A stretch of 64,000 bases of DNA from Xanthobacteraceae bacterium 501b (GCA_000378025.1 KB899087.1:4541001-4605000), one strand, 5' to 3'; numbered from the stretch's first letter, positions 1 to 9,151 are shown. Numbers and translations: made by a program. Notes: generated from the sequence alone by a model not told the origin.

Positions 1-576
1 CTGTCGGATGACGAGACGCCTGTGGTGGTGATCGGCGAACTGAAGCTCAGCTTCAATCTGGAGCTGGTGCTGCAGGCGGTGCATCGCGCCGGCGCCGGCG
101 ACGAGGTGTGGCTGGCGGCGCGGGCCTCGCTGCGCGGCGGCGGGCGCGAGAGCGATGCGCGCTTCCGCAATCTCTGCCGCCGGCTCGGCTTCGGCATGCT
201 GCTGGTGTTGCCCGACGGCGCGGTGACGATCCTGGTCAGCCCCGACGCGCCGATGCCGCGCAAGGACCCGCGCCGCCGCTCCCGGCTGGTGTCCGAGCAC
301 CGGCGAAGGCAGGGCGACCCGGCGGTGGGCGGGGGCTCGCGCGTGCCTGTGATGACCGCCTATCGGCAGCAGGCGCTGGCCTGCGCCGCCGTGCTGGCGG
401 CCGGCCCGGCGCGCCCGCGCGACCTGCGCCCGCGCGCGCCGGATGCGGGGAAAATCCTGCGCGACAATGTCTATGGCTGGTTCGCGCGCACCGAGCGCGG
501 CGTCTACGCCCTCACCCCCGCCGGGCATGAGGCGCTGGCGCGCTGGCCGCAGGCGGTCGTCGAACCCCCGGTGTAG
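1..576 (+). CDS. DUF2161 family putative PD-(D/E)XK phosphodiesterase (5' truncated by window)
   Basis: The frame is open from the first base of the window, so the true start lies upstream. The visible 191 residues begin inside a nuclease-like core: a hydrophobic strand followed by G-E-L-K (residues 12-15), the E-x-K half of a PD-(D/E)XK active site, then a helix starting [10 protein letters not shown]. An Arg-rich middle ([11 protein letters not shown]) and a C-terminal winged-helix-like part ([30 protein letters not shown]) follow, as in DUF2161 proteins. The family is annotated as putative nucleases or phosphodiesterases with no established substrate. The missing first catalytic Asp should lie in the part outside the window. 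Function is inferred from family only. Confidence 0.75.
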   Translation: MSDDETPVVVIGELKLSFNLELVLQAVHRAGAGDEVWLAARASLRGGGRESDARFRNLCRRLGFGMLLVLPDGAVTILVSPDAPMPRKDPRRRSRLVSEHRRRQGDPAVGGGSRVPVMTAYRQQALACAAVLAAGPARPRDLRPRAPDAGKILRDNVYGWFARTERGVYALTPAGHEALARWPQAVVEPPV

Positions 577-650
577 CCGGCGCCGCGTCAAACCCCTGTC
601 ACCGGCCGGGGATAGCCAAGGCGCACCGCCCGAGCCGACAGGAGAGCTTC

Positions 651-1928
651 GTGATGATGTTCCACGCTTTGCGCGCACCCCAGCGTCCCGCCCTCCGGTC
701 CCTCTCCGCCGCGCTGTTCGCGCTGGCGCTTGCCGCCCCGGCGGCGGCGGAGACGGGGGCCAGCGCTATCGGCAGTATCGAGATCGGCCCGCGTCCGTTC
801 TATCTCGTCGGCGAGATGAAGGATGGCGCACTGAAGGACCAGCTGGCTCAGTGCAAGGGCCCGTTCACGGCGAAAAACTTCTCCATCGCCCATCGCGGCG
901 CGCCGCTGCAGTTTCCCGAGCACACGCGCGAGGGCTACATCGCCGCCGCGCGCATGGGGGCCGGCGTGATCGAATGCGATGTCGCCTTCACCAAGGACCG
1001 CGAGCTGGTGTGCCGCCATGCCCAGTGCGACCTGCACACCACGACCGACATTCTCGCCCGGCCGGAACTGGCGGCGAAATGCTCGGAAGGCTTCCAGCCG
1101 GCCGACCCCACGACGGGGCGCAAGGCCAGCGCCAAGTGCTGCACCAGCGACCTGACGCTGGCCGAGTTCAAATCGCTGCGGCCGAAGATGGACGGCTTCA
1201 ACCCGCGCGGGGTGACAGCGCAGGAATATATGGACGGCACGCCGAGCTGGCGCACCGACCTCTATGTGAACCGGGCGACGCTGGTTTCGCATAAGGAATA
1301 TATCGATCTGGTGAAGTCGCTGGGCCTCAAGTTCACCCCCGAGCTGAAGACCCCTGAGGTCGCCATGCCCTTCGAGGGCGGCTACAGCCAGGAGCACTAC
1401 GCCCAGCAGATGATCGACGAGTACAAGGCGGCCGGCATCGACCCGCGCGATGTCTACGCCCAGTCCTTCCGCCTCGACGATGTGCTGTACTGGCTCAAGG
1501 CCGAGCCGGCCTTCGGCGCGCAGGCGGTCTATCTCGACGGGCGCGACGAGGAGAGCAAGGGCTTCGACAATATGAAGCCCGAGACCTGGCAGCCTTCCAT
1601 GCAGGAGCTGGCGGACAAGGGCGTGAAGATCCTCGCCCCGCCGCTGTGGATGCTGGTGACGCACAAGGACGGCCGGATCGTGCCCTCCGTCTATGCCGAG
1701 GAAGCGAAGAAGGCGGGGCTCGGCCTCATCAGCTGGTCGCTGGAGCGCTCCGGCCCGCTCAACACCGGCGGCGGCTATTACTACCAGTCGGTCAAGCCGG
1801 TGATCGACCGCGACGGCGACATGCTGGCGCTGCTCGATGTGCTCGCCCGCGATATCGGCGTGATCGGCGTGTTCTCGGACTGGCCGGCGACCACCACCTT
1901 CTACGCCAACTGCCTGAAGCTGAACTGA
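651..1928 (+). CDS. Periplasmic glycerophosphodiester phosphodiesterase (GDPD family)
   Basis: It hydrolyses glycerophosphodiesters to sn-glycerol-3-phosphate and an alcohol, salvaging phospholipid head groups. Residues 1-33 form a signal peptide (Arg-containing n-region, Leu/Ala core, A-A-A-E junction), so it should act in the periplasm. The GDPD core is clear: H-R-G at 81-83, a downstream E-H pair at 90-91, the metal ligands E-x-D at 108-110 (VIECDVAFT) and a second His at 123. At 425 residues it is longer than the minimal 250-residue domain, with an insertion rich in Cys and Thr near residues 120-175. Three consecutive start codons (GTG 651, ATG 654, ATG 657) follow a GGAGAG at 641-646; spacing favours 654 or 657. 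It converges with the AEC gene across only 10 bp. Confidence 0.9.
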   Translation: MMMFHALRAPQRPALRSLSAALFALALAAPAAAETGASAIGSIEIGPRPFYLVGEMKDGALKDQLAQCKGPFTAKNFSIAHRGAPLQFPEHTREGYIAAARMGAGVIECDVAFTKDRELVCRHAQCDLHTTTDILARPELAAKCSEGFQPADPTTGRKASAKCCTSDLTLAEFKSLRPKMDGFNPRGVTAQEYMDGTPSWRTDLYVNRATLVSHKEYIDLVKSLGLKFTPELKTPEVAMPFEGGYSQEHYAQQMIDEYKAAGIDPRDVYAQSFRLDDVLYWLKAEPAFGAQAVYLDGRDEESKGFDNMKPETWQPSMQELADKGVKILAPPLWMLVTHKDGRIVPSVYAEEAKKAGLGLISWSLERSGPLNTGGGYYYQSVKPVIDRDGDMLALLDVLARDIGVIGVFSDWPATTTFYANCLKLN

Positions 1929-1938
1929 GGGCGGCGCC

Positions 1939-2883
1939 TCAGCTGACGCCGAGAATCAGGAACCAGATCGTTACGGTGAACAGGCTCGCCGCCGTCGACA
2001 GCGAGACCGCGCTGGCGGCGGCGGTGACGCCGGCCTTGTAGCGCTGGGCGAGCAGATAGGCATTGATGCCGCAGGGCATGGCGGCGAACACAACAGCCAC
2101 ATCGGCCCAGACCGGCGGCATCGGCAGCATCCGCGTCAGCGCATAGACGATGGCCGGGTGCACGCCGAGCTTCAGCGTCGAGATCAGGATCGCCGGGCCG
2201 ATATCGCCGCGTATGGGATAGCGGTGCAGCGCGAGGCCGAGCGAGACCAGCGCGCAGGGCACGGCGGAAGCGGCCAGCATGTCCAGCGTCTGTTTCAGTA
2301 CCCCGCTTGGCACATAGCCCGCGAGCTTGGCGATGCCGCCGGCATAGATGCCGAGCAGGATCGGGTTGAAGGCCAGCATCCGCCCCAGCTTGCGCAGGCT
2401 GGCCAGCGACATGCCGGCCGCCGCGCCTTCCGCCAGCACGGTGGCCAGCACCATCATGATCGGCAGATGGATGGCGATCAGCAGGAACAGCGGCACCGCC
2501 CCCTCCGGCCCGAAGGCCTGGAGGATGAGCGGCACGCCGACGAACACGGTGTTGGCCTGGCCGGAGGTGAAGCCCTGGATCACCGATTCGAGGTGCCCGC
2601 GCCCGAACAGCCTTTTCGCCGCCAGCATGCCGAGGGCGAAGACCAGGAAGGCGCCGGTGAAATAGGCGATCCAGTAGCCCCAGGGCTGGCCTTCCTGCGG
2701 CAGCTGCGCCTCGGCCAGCGTCTTGAAGATGAGCACCGGCACGGCCAGCCCGAACACATATTCGGACAGGCCCTCGGCGGCGCGCTCGCGCAGATGGCCC
2801 GAGAGCGAGGCGACGAAGCCGAGGCCGATCAGGCCGAAGACCGGCGCCACGACAAGGGCGATGGCACCGAGCTGCGCCAGCAT
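1939..2883 (-). CDS. AEC family (auxin efflux carrier-like) transporter
   Basis: A 314-residue inner-membrane protein with about ten hydrophobic segments and the architecture of the AEC family (PF03547). The N-terminus LGAIALVVAPVFGLIGLGFVA and the middle stretch QANTVFVGVPLIL match the family, where the Asn-containing broken helix contributes to the substrate path. Bacterial members move organic acids such as malate or malonate, or other anions; the substrate here cannot be read. The start is preceded by the stop of the 97-residue ACT-like gene only 3 bp away on the same strand, so the two are almost certainly co-transcribed. Convergent with the glycerophosphodiesterase gene, with no obvious terminator between them. 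Confidence 0.88.
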   Translation of the reverse strand: MLAQLGAIALVVAPVFGLIGLGFVASLSGHLRERAAEGLSEYVFGLAVPVLIFKTLAEAQLPQEGQPWGYWIAYFTGAFLVFALGMLAAKRLFGRGHLESVIQGFTSGQANTVFVGVPLILQAFGPEGAVPLFLLIAIHLPIMMVLATVLAEGAAAGMSLASLRKLGRMLAFNPILLGIYAGGIAKLAGYVPSGVLKQTLDMLAASAVPCALVSLGLALHRYPIRGDIGPAILISTLKLGVHPAIVYALTRMLPMPPVWADVAVVFAAMPCGINAYLLAQRYKAGVTAAASAVSLSTAASLFTVTIWFLILGVS

Positions 2884-2886
2884 CGC

Positions 2887-3180
2887 TCAGGCCGCGATCT
2901 CGCCCGAGGCGCTCGACACGAGATGGGAGGTGCGCACCGGCACCATCACGTCGATCCGCGCCCAGAGCCGCTCGGCGATGTCGGGGCCGGCGACGAAGGC
3001 GATCTCCGCCCGCATCGTGCCGAGATGGGCGGGGTCGATCTTGCCATCGGCCGGCCCGTCCAGCCGGATGCGGGTGGGCTGGACGTCATGGATGGCGAAG
3101 GGCTCCAGCAGGCGGAGCATGAGATTGGGATGGGCATCCGCCTCGACGACGAGGCGGTGGCGGCAAAGACCGGCAGTCAT
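2887..3180 (-). CDS. Small ACT-like domain protein, function unknown
   Basis: A 97-residue protein. The pattern LCRHRLVVEADAHPNLMLRLL, then a conserved Pro-Thr-Arg strand, then MRAEIAFVAGPDIAERLWARI, follows the beta-alpha-beta-beta-alpha-beta order of an ACT domain, as in the small regulatory subunits of acetolactate synthase that sense amino acids. I do not recognise a specific family, so this fold call is inference. Its stop lies 3 bp before the AEC transporter start, which argues for an operon. An ACT-like sensor beside an efflux-type carrier would suit amino-acid-linked control or transport, but nothing in the sequence proves it. No strong ribosome binding site precedes the ATG. Confidence 0.6.
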   Translation of the reverse strand: MTAGLCRHRLVVEADAHPNLMLRLLEPFAIHDVQPTRIRLDGPADGKIDPAHLGTMRAEIAFVAGPDIAERLWARIDVMVPVRTSHLVSSASGEIAA

Positions 3181-3369
3181 GGGAGTGTCCGATGATGACG
3201 AGGAATCGGGAGGGCGTGCGTCAGGAAACCCGGCCGAACCTGTCGGCCGGGCGGCGAATTCGCCGTCCCGCGCAAAAACGCGCTGTCTCGATCGAAGCGA
3301 TCATCATGGCGGGGAAACTAGGCGCCGCGCGCGCCGCCGTCAATGGCGGGCGCCCTTCCCCGTCTGCGC

Positions 3370-3984
3370 TCAGGGCGCCGGTGCCGCGGCGGGGGGCTCT
3401 CCGTCGAGCAGCAGATAGCCCGCCGGGTCGTCCGGGCACAGGCCGCCGGCGCATTCGAGCACGGTGGAAACGCCATTGCCCAGCGCCAGCAGGGCGATCA
3501 GCGCGAAGGCGACCAGCGTCAGACCACTCAGGGTGTGGACGCGCGCGGCCGGCGCGAACTGCCGGTCGAACAGCAGCAGCAGCGCGCAGCCGGCAATGAT
3601 GACGATGAACAGCAGCAGCGCCCAGCTGTAGAAATGCATGCTCAGAAACGGCGCGCCGAAGGTGCCGGTGCCGGGCACGATGTGCAGCAGCACCTGCCGG
3701 GCGGCGACCGCGCCGCCGGCCATGGCCGAGAGAATGGCGAGGGCATAATGGCTCGGGCGCGGGCCGAATTTGACGTTCAGCGCCAGCCCGACGCCGACGC
3801 CGACAAAGCCGGCGCGCTGCAGGATGCAGAGCGGGCAGGGCAATGCGCCGCCGACGAGCTGGTCGTAGAAGGCGAACAGCAGCACGACGCCGACGGCGAT
3901 GAGGCCGAGCGCGTTGAGCTGGCGGGAGAGTTCCGGGGAGAGGATGCCGGGGGAGGTGTTCGGGTTCTGTGTGTTCGGGTTCAT
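3370..3984 (-). CDS. dsbB: DsbB-family disulfide bond formation protein
   Basis: A 204-residue membrane protein with four predicted transmembrane helices that should reoxidise a periplasmic DsbA-like partner and pass electrons to quinone. The first periplasmic redox pair is C50-P-L-C53. The second pair that in E. coli DsbB sits between helices 3 and 4 is absent: that loop (HIVPGTGTFGAPFLSMHFYSW) has no cysteine. Instead two cysteines, C178 and C183, follow the last helix in the C-terminal tail (LECAGGLCPDDPAGY). The layout resembles a shorter-loop DsbB subgroup. The tiny DUF5993 gene ends 10 bp upstream on the same strand, making a two-gene unit. Confidence 0.88.
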   Translation of the reverse strand: MNPNTQNPNTSPGILSPELSRQLNALGLIAVGVVLLFAFYDQLVGGALPCPLCILQRAGFVGVGVGLALNVKFGPRPSHYALAILSAMAGGAVAARQVLLHIVPGTGTFGAPFLSMHFYSWALLLFIVIIAGCALLLLFDRQFAPAARVHTLSGLTLVAFALIALLALGNGVSTVLECAGGLCPDDPAGYLLLDGEPPAAAPAP

Positions 3985-3994
3985 GGCGCTTCCC

Positions 3995-4150
3995 TCACAG
4001 CACGATGTCGAGCGCGGAGGTGGCGTGCAGCTTGAACAGGGTCAGCAGCACGGCGATCGAGACGAGGCAGGCGGCCAGCGCCAGCGCGCGCCGGCCCAGG
4101 GCCGCGAAGGCCAAGGCGAGACAGAACCCGAAAAAGGGAAGACTCATCAT
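3995..4150 (-). CDS. DUF5993 family small membrane protein
   Basis: A 51-codon gene. It begins with two ATG codons (4150 and 4147) and encodes MSLPFFGFCLALAFAALGRR, then a second hydrophobic helix (LALAACLVSIAVLLTLF), then a polar end with K-L-H-A-T. Two helices, a positively charged turn and an H-A-T/D signature are typical of DUF5993 proteins, which I know as neighbours of dsbB-type genes. It ends 10 bp before dsbB on the same strand, so it is likely an accessory or stabilising subunit of the quinone-linked disulfide system; that role is inference. It is too short to be found by length-based gene calling. Confidence 0.75.
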   Translation of the reverse strand: MMSLPFFGFCLALAFAALGRRALALAACLVSIAVLLTLFKLHATSALDIVL

Positions 4151-4249
4151 GATGCTGCACGCTCCACTGCCGGCAAATGCTACCGCTCCGCGCTAAAGAA
4201 GCAGGTCCGTGCCGCATTGTCATGACGCAGCGCGGCAGGGGCGGCCGCT

Positions 4250-6490
4250 CTACACAAAGCTTTGCGGGTCGATGTCGATGTCCACCCTCAGACTGCCGGT
4301 GGCGCGCGGCGCGCCCGCCATCCAGGCGCGGACATAGGCGGAGAGGTCGAAGCTGCGTTCGCAACGGGCGAGCAGGCGGTAGCGGTGGCGGCCGCGAATC
4401 AGCGCCAGCGGCGCCTCGGCCGGGCCGAGCACGCGCACCTTGTCGGTGAAGGGCGAGCAGGCGGCCAGCGCGCGGGCATGGGACTGCGCCGCATGCGGGT
4501 CCGTGCCTGAGATGATGAGGGCGCAGAACCGGGCGAAGGGCGGCAGATGCGCCTCCTCGCGAATGGCGATCTCGCGGTCATAGAAGGCGTCGCGGTCGCC
4601 CGCCACCAGTGCCTGCATCACCGGGTGCTCGGGCATGTAGGTCTGCAAAAAGGCGCGCCCTTCCACCTCATGGCGGCCGGCGCGGCCGGCGACCTGATGC
4701 AGCAGCTGGAAGGTACGCTCGGCGGCGCGGGGGTCGCCATGGCCCAAGCCCACATCGGCATCGATGACGCCAACCATGGCGAGGCCGGGGAAATTATGCC
4801 CCTTGGCGACGAGCTGGGTGCCGACGATGATGTCGACCTCGCCATCCTCGATCGCTTTGAGTTCGGCGCGCAGCCGCTCCACCCCGCCGGCGAGATCGCT
4901 GGAGAGCACCTGCAGCCGGGCCTCGGGAAACAGCTTCGCCGCCTCCTCGTGCAGTCGCTCGACGCCGGGACCGCAGGGAATGAGCGCATTGGGTTCGTGG
5001 CAGTTCGGGCATTCATTGGGCACCGGCATGGCATAGCCGCACTGGTGGCACTCCAGCCGGCGGCGGAAGCGGTGCTCGACCAGCCAGGAGGAGCAGGAGG
5101 GGCATTTGATGCGGTGGCCGCAGGCGCGGCAGAGGGTGAGTGGGGCATAGCCGCGCCGGTTGAGGAACAACAGCGCCTGCCCGCCGGCCTCGATGGTGCG
5201 CTCCATCTCGCGGGCGAGGCGCGGGGCGATCCACTGGCCGCGCGGCGGGCCCTCGCGGCGCAGATCGATCGGCTCCAGCCGCGGCACCTTGGTGCCGGCG
5301 AAGCGCTCGGGCAAGGCGAGGCGGGTGTAGCGCCCGCGCCGGGCGTTCACTTCCGTCTCGATCGAGGGGGTGGCGGAAACCAGGGCGATGGTCGCCCCCT
5401 CCAGCCGCGCCCGCACCACCGCCATGTCGCGGGCGTGGTAATGGACGCCGTCCTCCTGCTTGTAGGCGCTGTCATGCTCCTCATCGACGAGGATCAGGCC
5501 GAGATCGCGGAACGGCAGGAACAGCGCCGAGCGGGCACCGGCGACCACCGAGACCTCGCCCGAGGCGACGCCGCGAAAGATCCGCCCGCGCCGCTTGGTC
5601 GACACGGCGGAGTGCCATTCCGCCGGCCGCACGCCGAAGCGGCGGGCAAAGCGGTCGAGAAAGGCCTGGGTCAGGGCGATTTCCGGCATCAGGATCAGCG
5701 TCTGCCGTCCCTGCCGCATCGCTTCCGCCACCGCCTCGAAATAGGCCTCGGTCTTGCCCGAGCCGGTGACGCCGTCGATGAGGAAGGGCTGGAAGGCGCG
5801 CGCCTTGACCGAGGCCACCAGCTGCGCGGCGGCCTGCGCCTGCGCCGGCAGCAGCTCCGGCACGGCATGGTCCGGGTCCGGCGTCTCGGCGGCGGGCTCG
5901 GGCGGCAGCACCACCGTCTCCAGCACGCCATCGTCGATGAGCCCGTCGACCACGGAAGGCGACACGCCCGCCTCCTTCGCCGCCTCGCTCTTGGCGCGCA
6001 CGAACCCGTCTTCCAGCGCGGCGATTACTTTTTCGCGCGCCTTGGTGCGGCGCTCGGGCCGGTGATCGGTGAGCCGCACGCCGATGCGCTCGCGGGTGAT
6101 GCCGGCGCTCTCGTCATGGCGCAAGGCGAGGCGCAGCACCATGCCGGGCGGGGTGACGGTGTAGTCGGCGATCCACTCGATGAAGGCGATCATCCCGGCG
6201 TTCAGCGGCGCCACATCATAGCGGCGCTGGATCGCCTTCAGCTTGGCGGGGTCGACCGGTTTGGGCTCAGCGGTCCTGGAGTCGGATCGGCTCGGCCAGA
6301 CGCAGCCGAGCATGGTGCGGGTGCCGAGCGGCACCACCACGATATCGCCCACCGCCACCTCCATGCCCTCAGGCACGCGGTAGGAATAGGCCGAACCGAT
6401 GGCGAGCGGCAGCAGCACATCCACCACGCGGGCACGCGAGGGGAACAGGGAGGGGGAATCGGCGGGAGCGGACATGGCGGGGGTCTTCAT
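4250..6490 (-). CDS. priA: Primosomal protein N' (replication restart helicase PriA)
   Basis: PriA binds stalled forks and reloads the replicative helicase. The 746-residue length is normal. In order: an N-terminal 3'-end-binding domain (residues about 20-110), a winged helix, the helicase motif I GVTGSGKT near residue 242, motif II D-E-E-H-D near 333, SATPS motif III, and the zinc-binding insertion with paired cysteines (CRACGHRIKCPSC, CHQCGY, CPNC) at about 450-500. The helicase C-terminal part has GTQLVAKGHNFPG and HQVAGRAGR. The start at 6490 is the longest; an ATG six codons in is equally possible. The upstream neighbour is a lower-GC methyltransferase gene on the same strand. Confidence 0.97.
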   Translation of the reverse strand: MKTPAMSAPADSPSLFPSRARVVDVLLPLAIGSAYSYRVPEGMEVAVGDIVVVPLGTRTMLGCVWPSRSDSRTAEPKPVDPAKLKAIQRRYDVAPLNAGMIAFIEWIADYTVTPPGMVLRLALRHDESAGITRERIGVRLTDHRPERRTKAREKVIAALEDGFVRAKSEAAKEAGVSPSVVDGLIDDGVLETVVLPPEPAAETPDPDHAVPELLPAQAQAAAQLVASVKARAFQPFLIDGVTGSGKTEAYFEAVAEAMRQGRQTLILMPEIALTQAFLDRFARRFGVRPAEWHSAVSTKRRGRIFRGVASGEVSVVAGARSALFLPFRDLGLILVDEEHDSAYKQEDGVHYHARDMAVVRARLEGATIALVSATPSIETEVNARRGRYTRLALPERFAGTKVPRLEPIDLRREGPPRGQWIAPRLAREMERTIEAGGQALLFLNRRGYAPLTLCRACGHRIKCPSCSSWLVEHRFRRRLECHQCGYAMPVPNECPNCHEPNALIPCGPGVERLHEEAAKLFPEARLQVLSSDLAGGVERLRAELKAIEDGEVDIIVGTQLVAKGHNFPGLAMVGVIDADVGLGHGDPRAAERTFQLLHQVAGRAGRHEVEGRAFLQTYMPEHPVMQALVAGDRDAFYDREIAIREEAHLPPFARFCALIISGTDPHAAQSHARALAACSPFTDKVRVLGPAEAPLALIRGRHRYRLLARCERSFDLSAYVRAWMAGAPRATGSLRVDIDIDPQSFV

Positions 6491-6652
6491 AGCGCATCGG
6501 CGCGCGGTGCGCCGGGTCGATCGAGCCGGCGCCGCATGCTGCCGGCAGCTCGATCATTCCCGAGCGAGGCGGGTTTCCGGTTCGCGTGAATGAAATGCGT
6601 AAAGACAAATTCCTGGAGCGCGGCCGGTGGACCGGCTTTCACCCGAGTGCCT

Positions 6653-7363
6653 CTAGGAAGGGACCGCCGGCCTGCTGGCGACGAGCACATAGTTCATGGT
6701 GAAGGTTGTCGGCGTGTCGCCTTCGAGAAAAGCGTAGCGCACAAAGGCGCTGAACATGGCTCTCATCAGGCGTCGAACCGGCAGGAACAGCCGGCCCTTG
6801 AGGCTGAGGCGGCGTTCGCATGGGGCTTTCAGGAGCTCCAGGCGAAGGCCGGTCGCCGACATGAGGCGCCGCAGCTTGTACACCCCCAGCGCATGCACAT
6901 GGGTGGGGTCGCCATTCTGGAAGACCATCGAGAAGGGGCTGTCACCGTTCGGAAAGCGGGCGATCAGATGCCCCTCTGGTTTCAGGATTCGATGAATGTC
7001 GCGGCAGAGAGCCACCAGATCGTCATAGGGAATATGCTCGAAGACATCCAAGGCAACGACGACATCCGCCGTCTCCGCCGCGATTTCCGAGAGGTCGTCG
7101 ACCACGGGGAAGCCGGCGCGGCGTGCCCGTTCCTGCAGCGCGGACTGAATCTCGCTTCCGATGACGTCGATGGCGCGGCTCCGACACCACCCCAGGAGCG
7201 ATCCATTGCCGAAGCCGATTTCAACGAGGGACGCAGGCGTTGTTGATGCCTTCCTAATATAAGGACCAATCTCGCCGTCGAAATATGCTTGGCTGTAGGC
7301 ATCGCAGGTGCCGAAAGCGTTCTCCTCCCAGCCTTTCCAGTCGATATAATCGGAATACGACAT
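6653..7363 (-). CDS. Class I SAM-dependent methyltransferase
   Basis: A protein of about 236 residues from the ATG at 7363 (MSYSDYIDWKGW). Motif I is LVEIGFGNGSLLGWC, motif II the acidic E-I after the next strand, and post-I/IV VVVALDVFEHIPYDD, followed by the Met/Lys-containing ILKPEGHLIARFPNGD. These are the hallmarks of UbiE/COQ5-like type 11/23 methyltransferases, which often act on sugars, lipids or O-antigen; the substrate is unknown. Longer in-frame starts exist (7432, 7525), but they run through AT-rich sequence with no protein-like composition. The gene and its upstream flank are clearly less GC-rich than priA and xerC on either side, suggesting acquisition by transfer. Confidence 0.8.
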   Translation of the reverse strand: MSYSDYIDWKGWEENAFGTCDAYSQAYFDGEIGPYIRKASTTPASLVEIGFGNGSLLGWCRSRAIDVIGSEIQSALQERARRAGFPVVDDLSEIAAETADVVVALDVFEHIPYDDLVALCRDIHRILKPEGHLIARFPNGDSPFSMVFQNGDPTHVHALGVYKLRRLMSATGLRLELLKAPCERRLSLKGRLFLPVRRLMRAMFSAFVRYAFLEGDTPTTFTMNYVLVASRPAVPS

Positions 7364-7602
7364 AGGTATTTCCAGCGAATTTCTCGATTGGAAGTCGATG
7401 TGACGAGTTGAGAGAGTATAATCAGCTAGCATGCCGCCGGAGTGTTGAACAGGCGGCCGATTCCAAGGTTCTCGGCGCGACTGGATAAGGGTGCCTCCGC
7501 CATAACGTCGGAGGTCCGGCAGCATCAGGAACGGCGTTTTTTAACGGCTGCGCCGTTAGAACGGATCGGCCGGCCTGGGGCAGGGCAAGCGGAGGTGAAG
7601 CC

Positions 7603-8595
7603 ATGGCGAGCACGGACGCACAGAAGGCGGAGCGGGCCGAACGTGGGCTGCTGGCGGGGGCGGCGCCTGACGTGGCGGCGGCGCTCACAGGCTGGCTCGG
7701 GCGGCTCGGCCATGAGCGGCGGCTGGCGGCGAAGACCCGCGAGGCCTATGCCCGCGATGTCGCGACCTTTCTCGGCGTGCTGGCGCGCCATCTCGGCCAT
7801 TCCCCCACCATGGCCGACCTCGCGCAGATGCAGCCGCGCGATGTGCGCGCCGTGATCGCCGCGCGCCGGGCCGAGGGCATCGAGGCGCGCACGCAGATGC
7901 GCTTTCTCGCCGCCGCCCGCTCCTTCGGCCGGCATCTGGAGCGCGAGGGGCTGGGCAAGGTGGGCGCGCTGACCGCCGTGCGCGGGCCGCGCATTCCCCG
8001 CACTTTGCCGCGCCCGCTGACCATGGCGGATGCGCGCGCCCTTTCCGACCCGGCCACACGGGCGGGGGATGCGCGCGAGCCGTGGATTCTCGCCCGCGAC
8101 GCGGCGGTGCTGGCGCTGCTCTACGGTTCCGGCCTGCGTATTTCCGAGGCGCTGGGGCTGATGCGCCGCGACATGCCCCTGCCGGGGCGCGGCGACCAGA
8201 TTCTCGTCCACGGCAAGGGCGGCAAGACCCGGATGGTGCCGGTGCTGCGCCAGGTTCTTGAAACGGTGGATGCCTATGCCCGCGCCTGCCCCTATGATCT
8301 GGAGCCCACGGGGGCGCTGTTTCGCGGCGCCAAGGGCGGTCCGCTCTCGCCGCGCGTGGTGCAGCTGGCGGTGGAGCGGATGCGCGGCGCGCTCGGCCTG
8401 CCCGACAGCGCCACCCCGCACGCGCTGCGCCATTCCTTCGCCACCCATCTCTTGGGGCGGGGCGGCGATCTGCGCTCGATCCAGGAACTTCTTGGCCACG
8501 CCTCGCTTTCCACCACGCAGATCTACGCCGCCGTCGACACGCAGACGCTGATGGCGGCGTGGAAGGCGTCGCATCCGCGCGCCACAGCGAAATAG
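7603..8595 (+). CDS. xerC: Site-specific tyrosine recombinase XerC
   Basis: This enzyme resolves chromosome dimers at dif with its XerD partner. The 330-residue protein has an N-terminal core-binding SAM-like domain (LAAKTREAYARDVATFLGVL) and a catalytic domain with all active-site residues: Arg in SGLRISEALGL, Lys in HGKGGKTRMVPV, H-x-x-R in PHALRHSFATHLL, His in LLGHASLSTTQIY and the Tyr nucleophile there. The ATG at 7603 has a clear GGAGG 8 bp upstream. I chose XerC over XerD because xerC commonly lies near priA in rhizobial genomes; sequence alone does not settle this. The VOC gene follows 9 bp downstream and is probably co-transcribed. Confidence 0.9.
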   Translation: MASTDAQKAERAERGLLAGAAPDVAAALTGWLGRLGHERRLAAKTREAYARDVATFLGVLARHLGHSPTMADLAQMQPRDVRAVIAARRAEGIEARTQMRFLAAARSFGRHLEREGLGKVGALTAVRGPRIPRTLPRPLTMADARALSDPATRAGDAREPWILARDAAVLALLYGSGLRISEALGLMRRDMPLPGRGDQILVHGKGGKTRMVPVLRQVLETVDAYARACPYDLEPTGALFRGAKGGPLSPRVVQLAVERMRGALGLPDSATPHALRHSFATHLLGRGGDLRSIQELLGHASLSTTQIYAAVDTQTLMAAWKASHPRATAK

Positions 8596-8604
8596 GAGCG
8601 CGCG

Positions 8605-9039
8605 ATGACTCCCATTCAGCCGATGATCGAGCACATGTCGATCGGGGTCAGCGACTATGAGCGGGCGCTGGCCTTCTATGACGCCGTGCTGGCCCCGCTC
8701 GGCTTCATGCGTGTCGCCTCCCATGCCGAGGCGGAGGGCGAATCCGCCTGCTGGGGTCCCGAAGGGGAGCTTCCCTCGCCGGAGGGCACGCCGGGCGCGG
8801 CGCCGTTCTGGATCCAGCACCGGGCCGAGGCGGTCACTCCGCCGCCGGGCTTCCACCTGTGCTTCATGGCGCCGACGCGCCGCGCGGTCGAGGCGTTCCA
8901 CGCCGCCGGGCTGGCGGCGGGCGGGCGCGATGCCGGCGGGCCGGGCCTGCGCCCGCAGTATGGCGAGGGCTACTATGCCGCCTTCCTGTTGGACCCGGAT
9001 GGCTGGAAGATCGAGGCCGTTACCTACACGGATGCGTGA
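8605..9039 (+). CDS. VOC family protein (glyoxalase/bleomycin-resistance/dioxygenase fold)
   Basis: A 144-residue single-domain protein. It opens with MIEHMSIGVSDYERALAFYDAVLAPLGF, the classic first beta-alpha-beta unit of the vicinal-oxygen-chelate fold with a metal-binding His at residue 10. It closes with GYYAAFLLDPDGWKIEAVTY, where the Glu near the end is the usual last metal ligand. Small single VOC proteins of this type are mostly uncharacterised. An AGGAG lies 7 bp before the ATG. It starts 9 bp after xerC, so it is likely expressed with it, although no functional link is evident. Confidence 0.88.
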   Translation: MTPIQPMIEHMSIGVSDYERALAFYDAVLAPLGFMRVASHAEAEGESACWGPEGELPSPEGTPGAAPFWIQHRAEAVTPPPGFHLCFMAPTRRAVEAFHAAGLAAGGRDAGGPGLRPQYGEGYYAAFLLDPDGWKIEAVTYTDA

Positions 9040-9151
9040 TCCCGCGGGGAAATGGCGGCCGGGCGGTGCCGGGGAACCGGAAGGGGCTTTTCACCTTGGG
9101 GAAGCTGGGGGACACTCGCAGGCGTTGGACCCGACCAGAGGAGACCAATTC

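Noticed and set aside
4547..6589. A 680-codon plus-strand frame opposite priA
   Set aside because: The translation is composition-biased with no recognisable domain; priA explains the region.
7603..8595. Tyrosine recombinase considered as a phage or integron integrase
   Set aside because: Length, motifs and position near priA fit chromosomal XerC; no attachment-site duplication, tRNA or cargo genes are adjacent.
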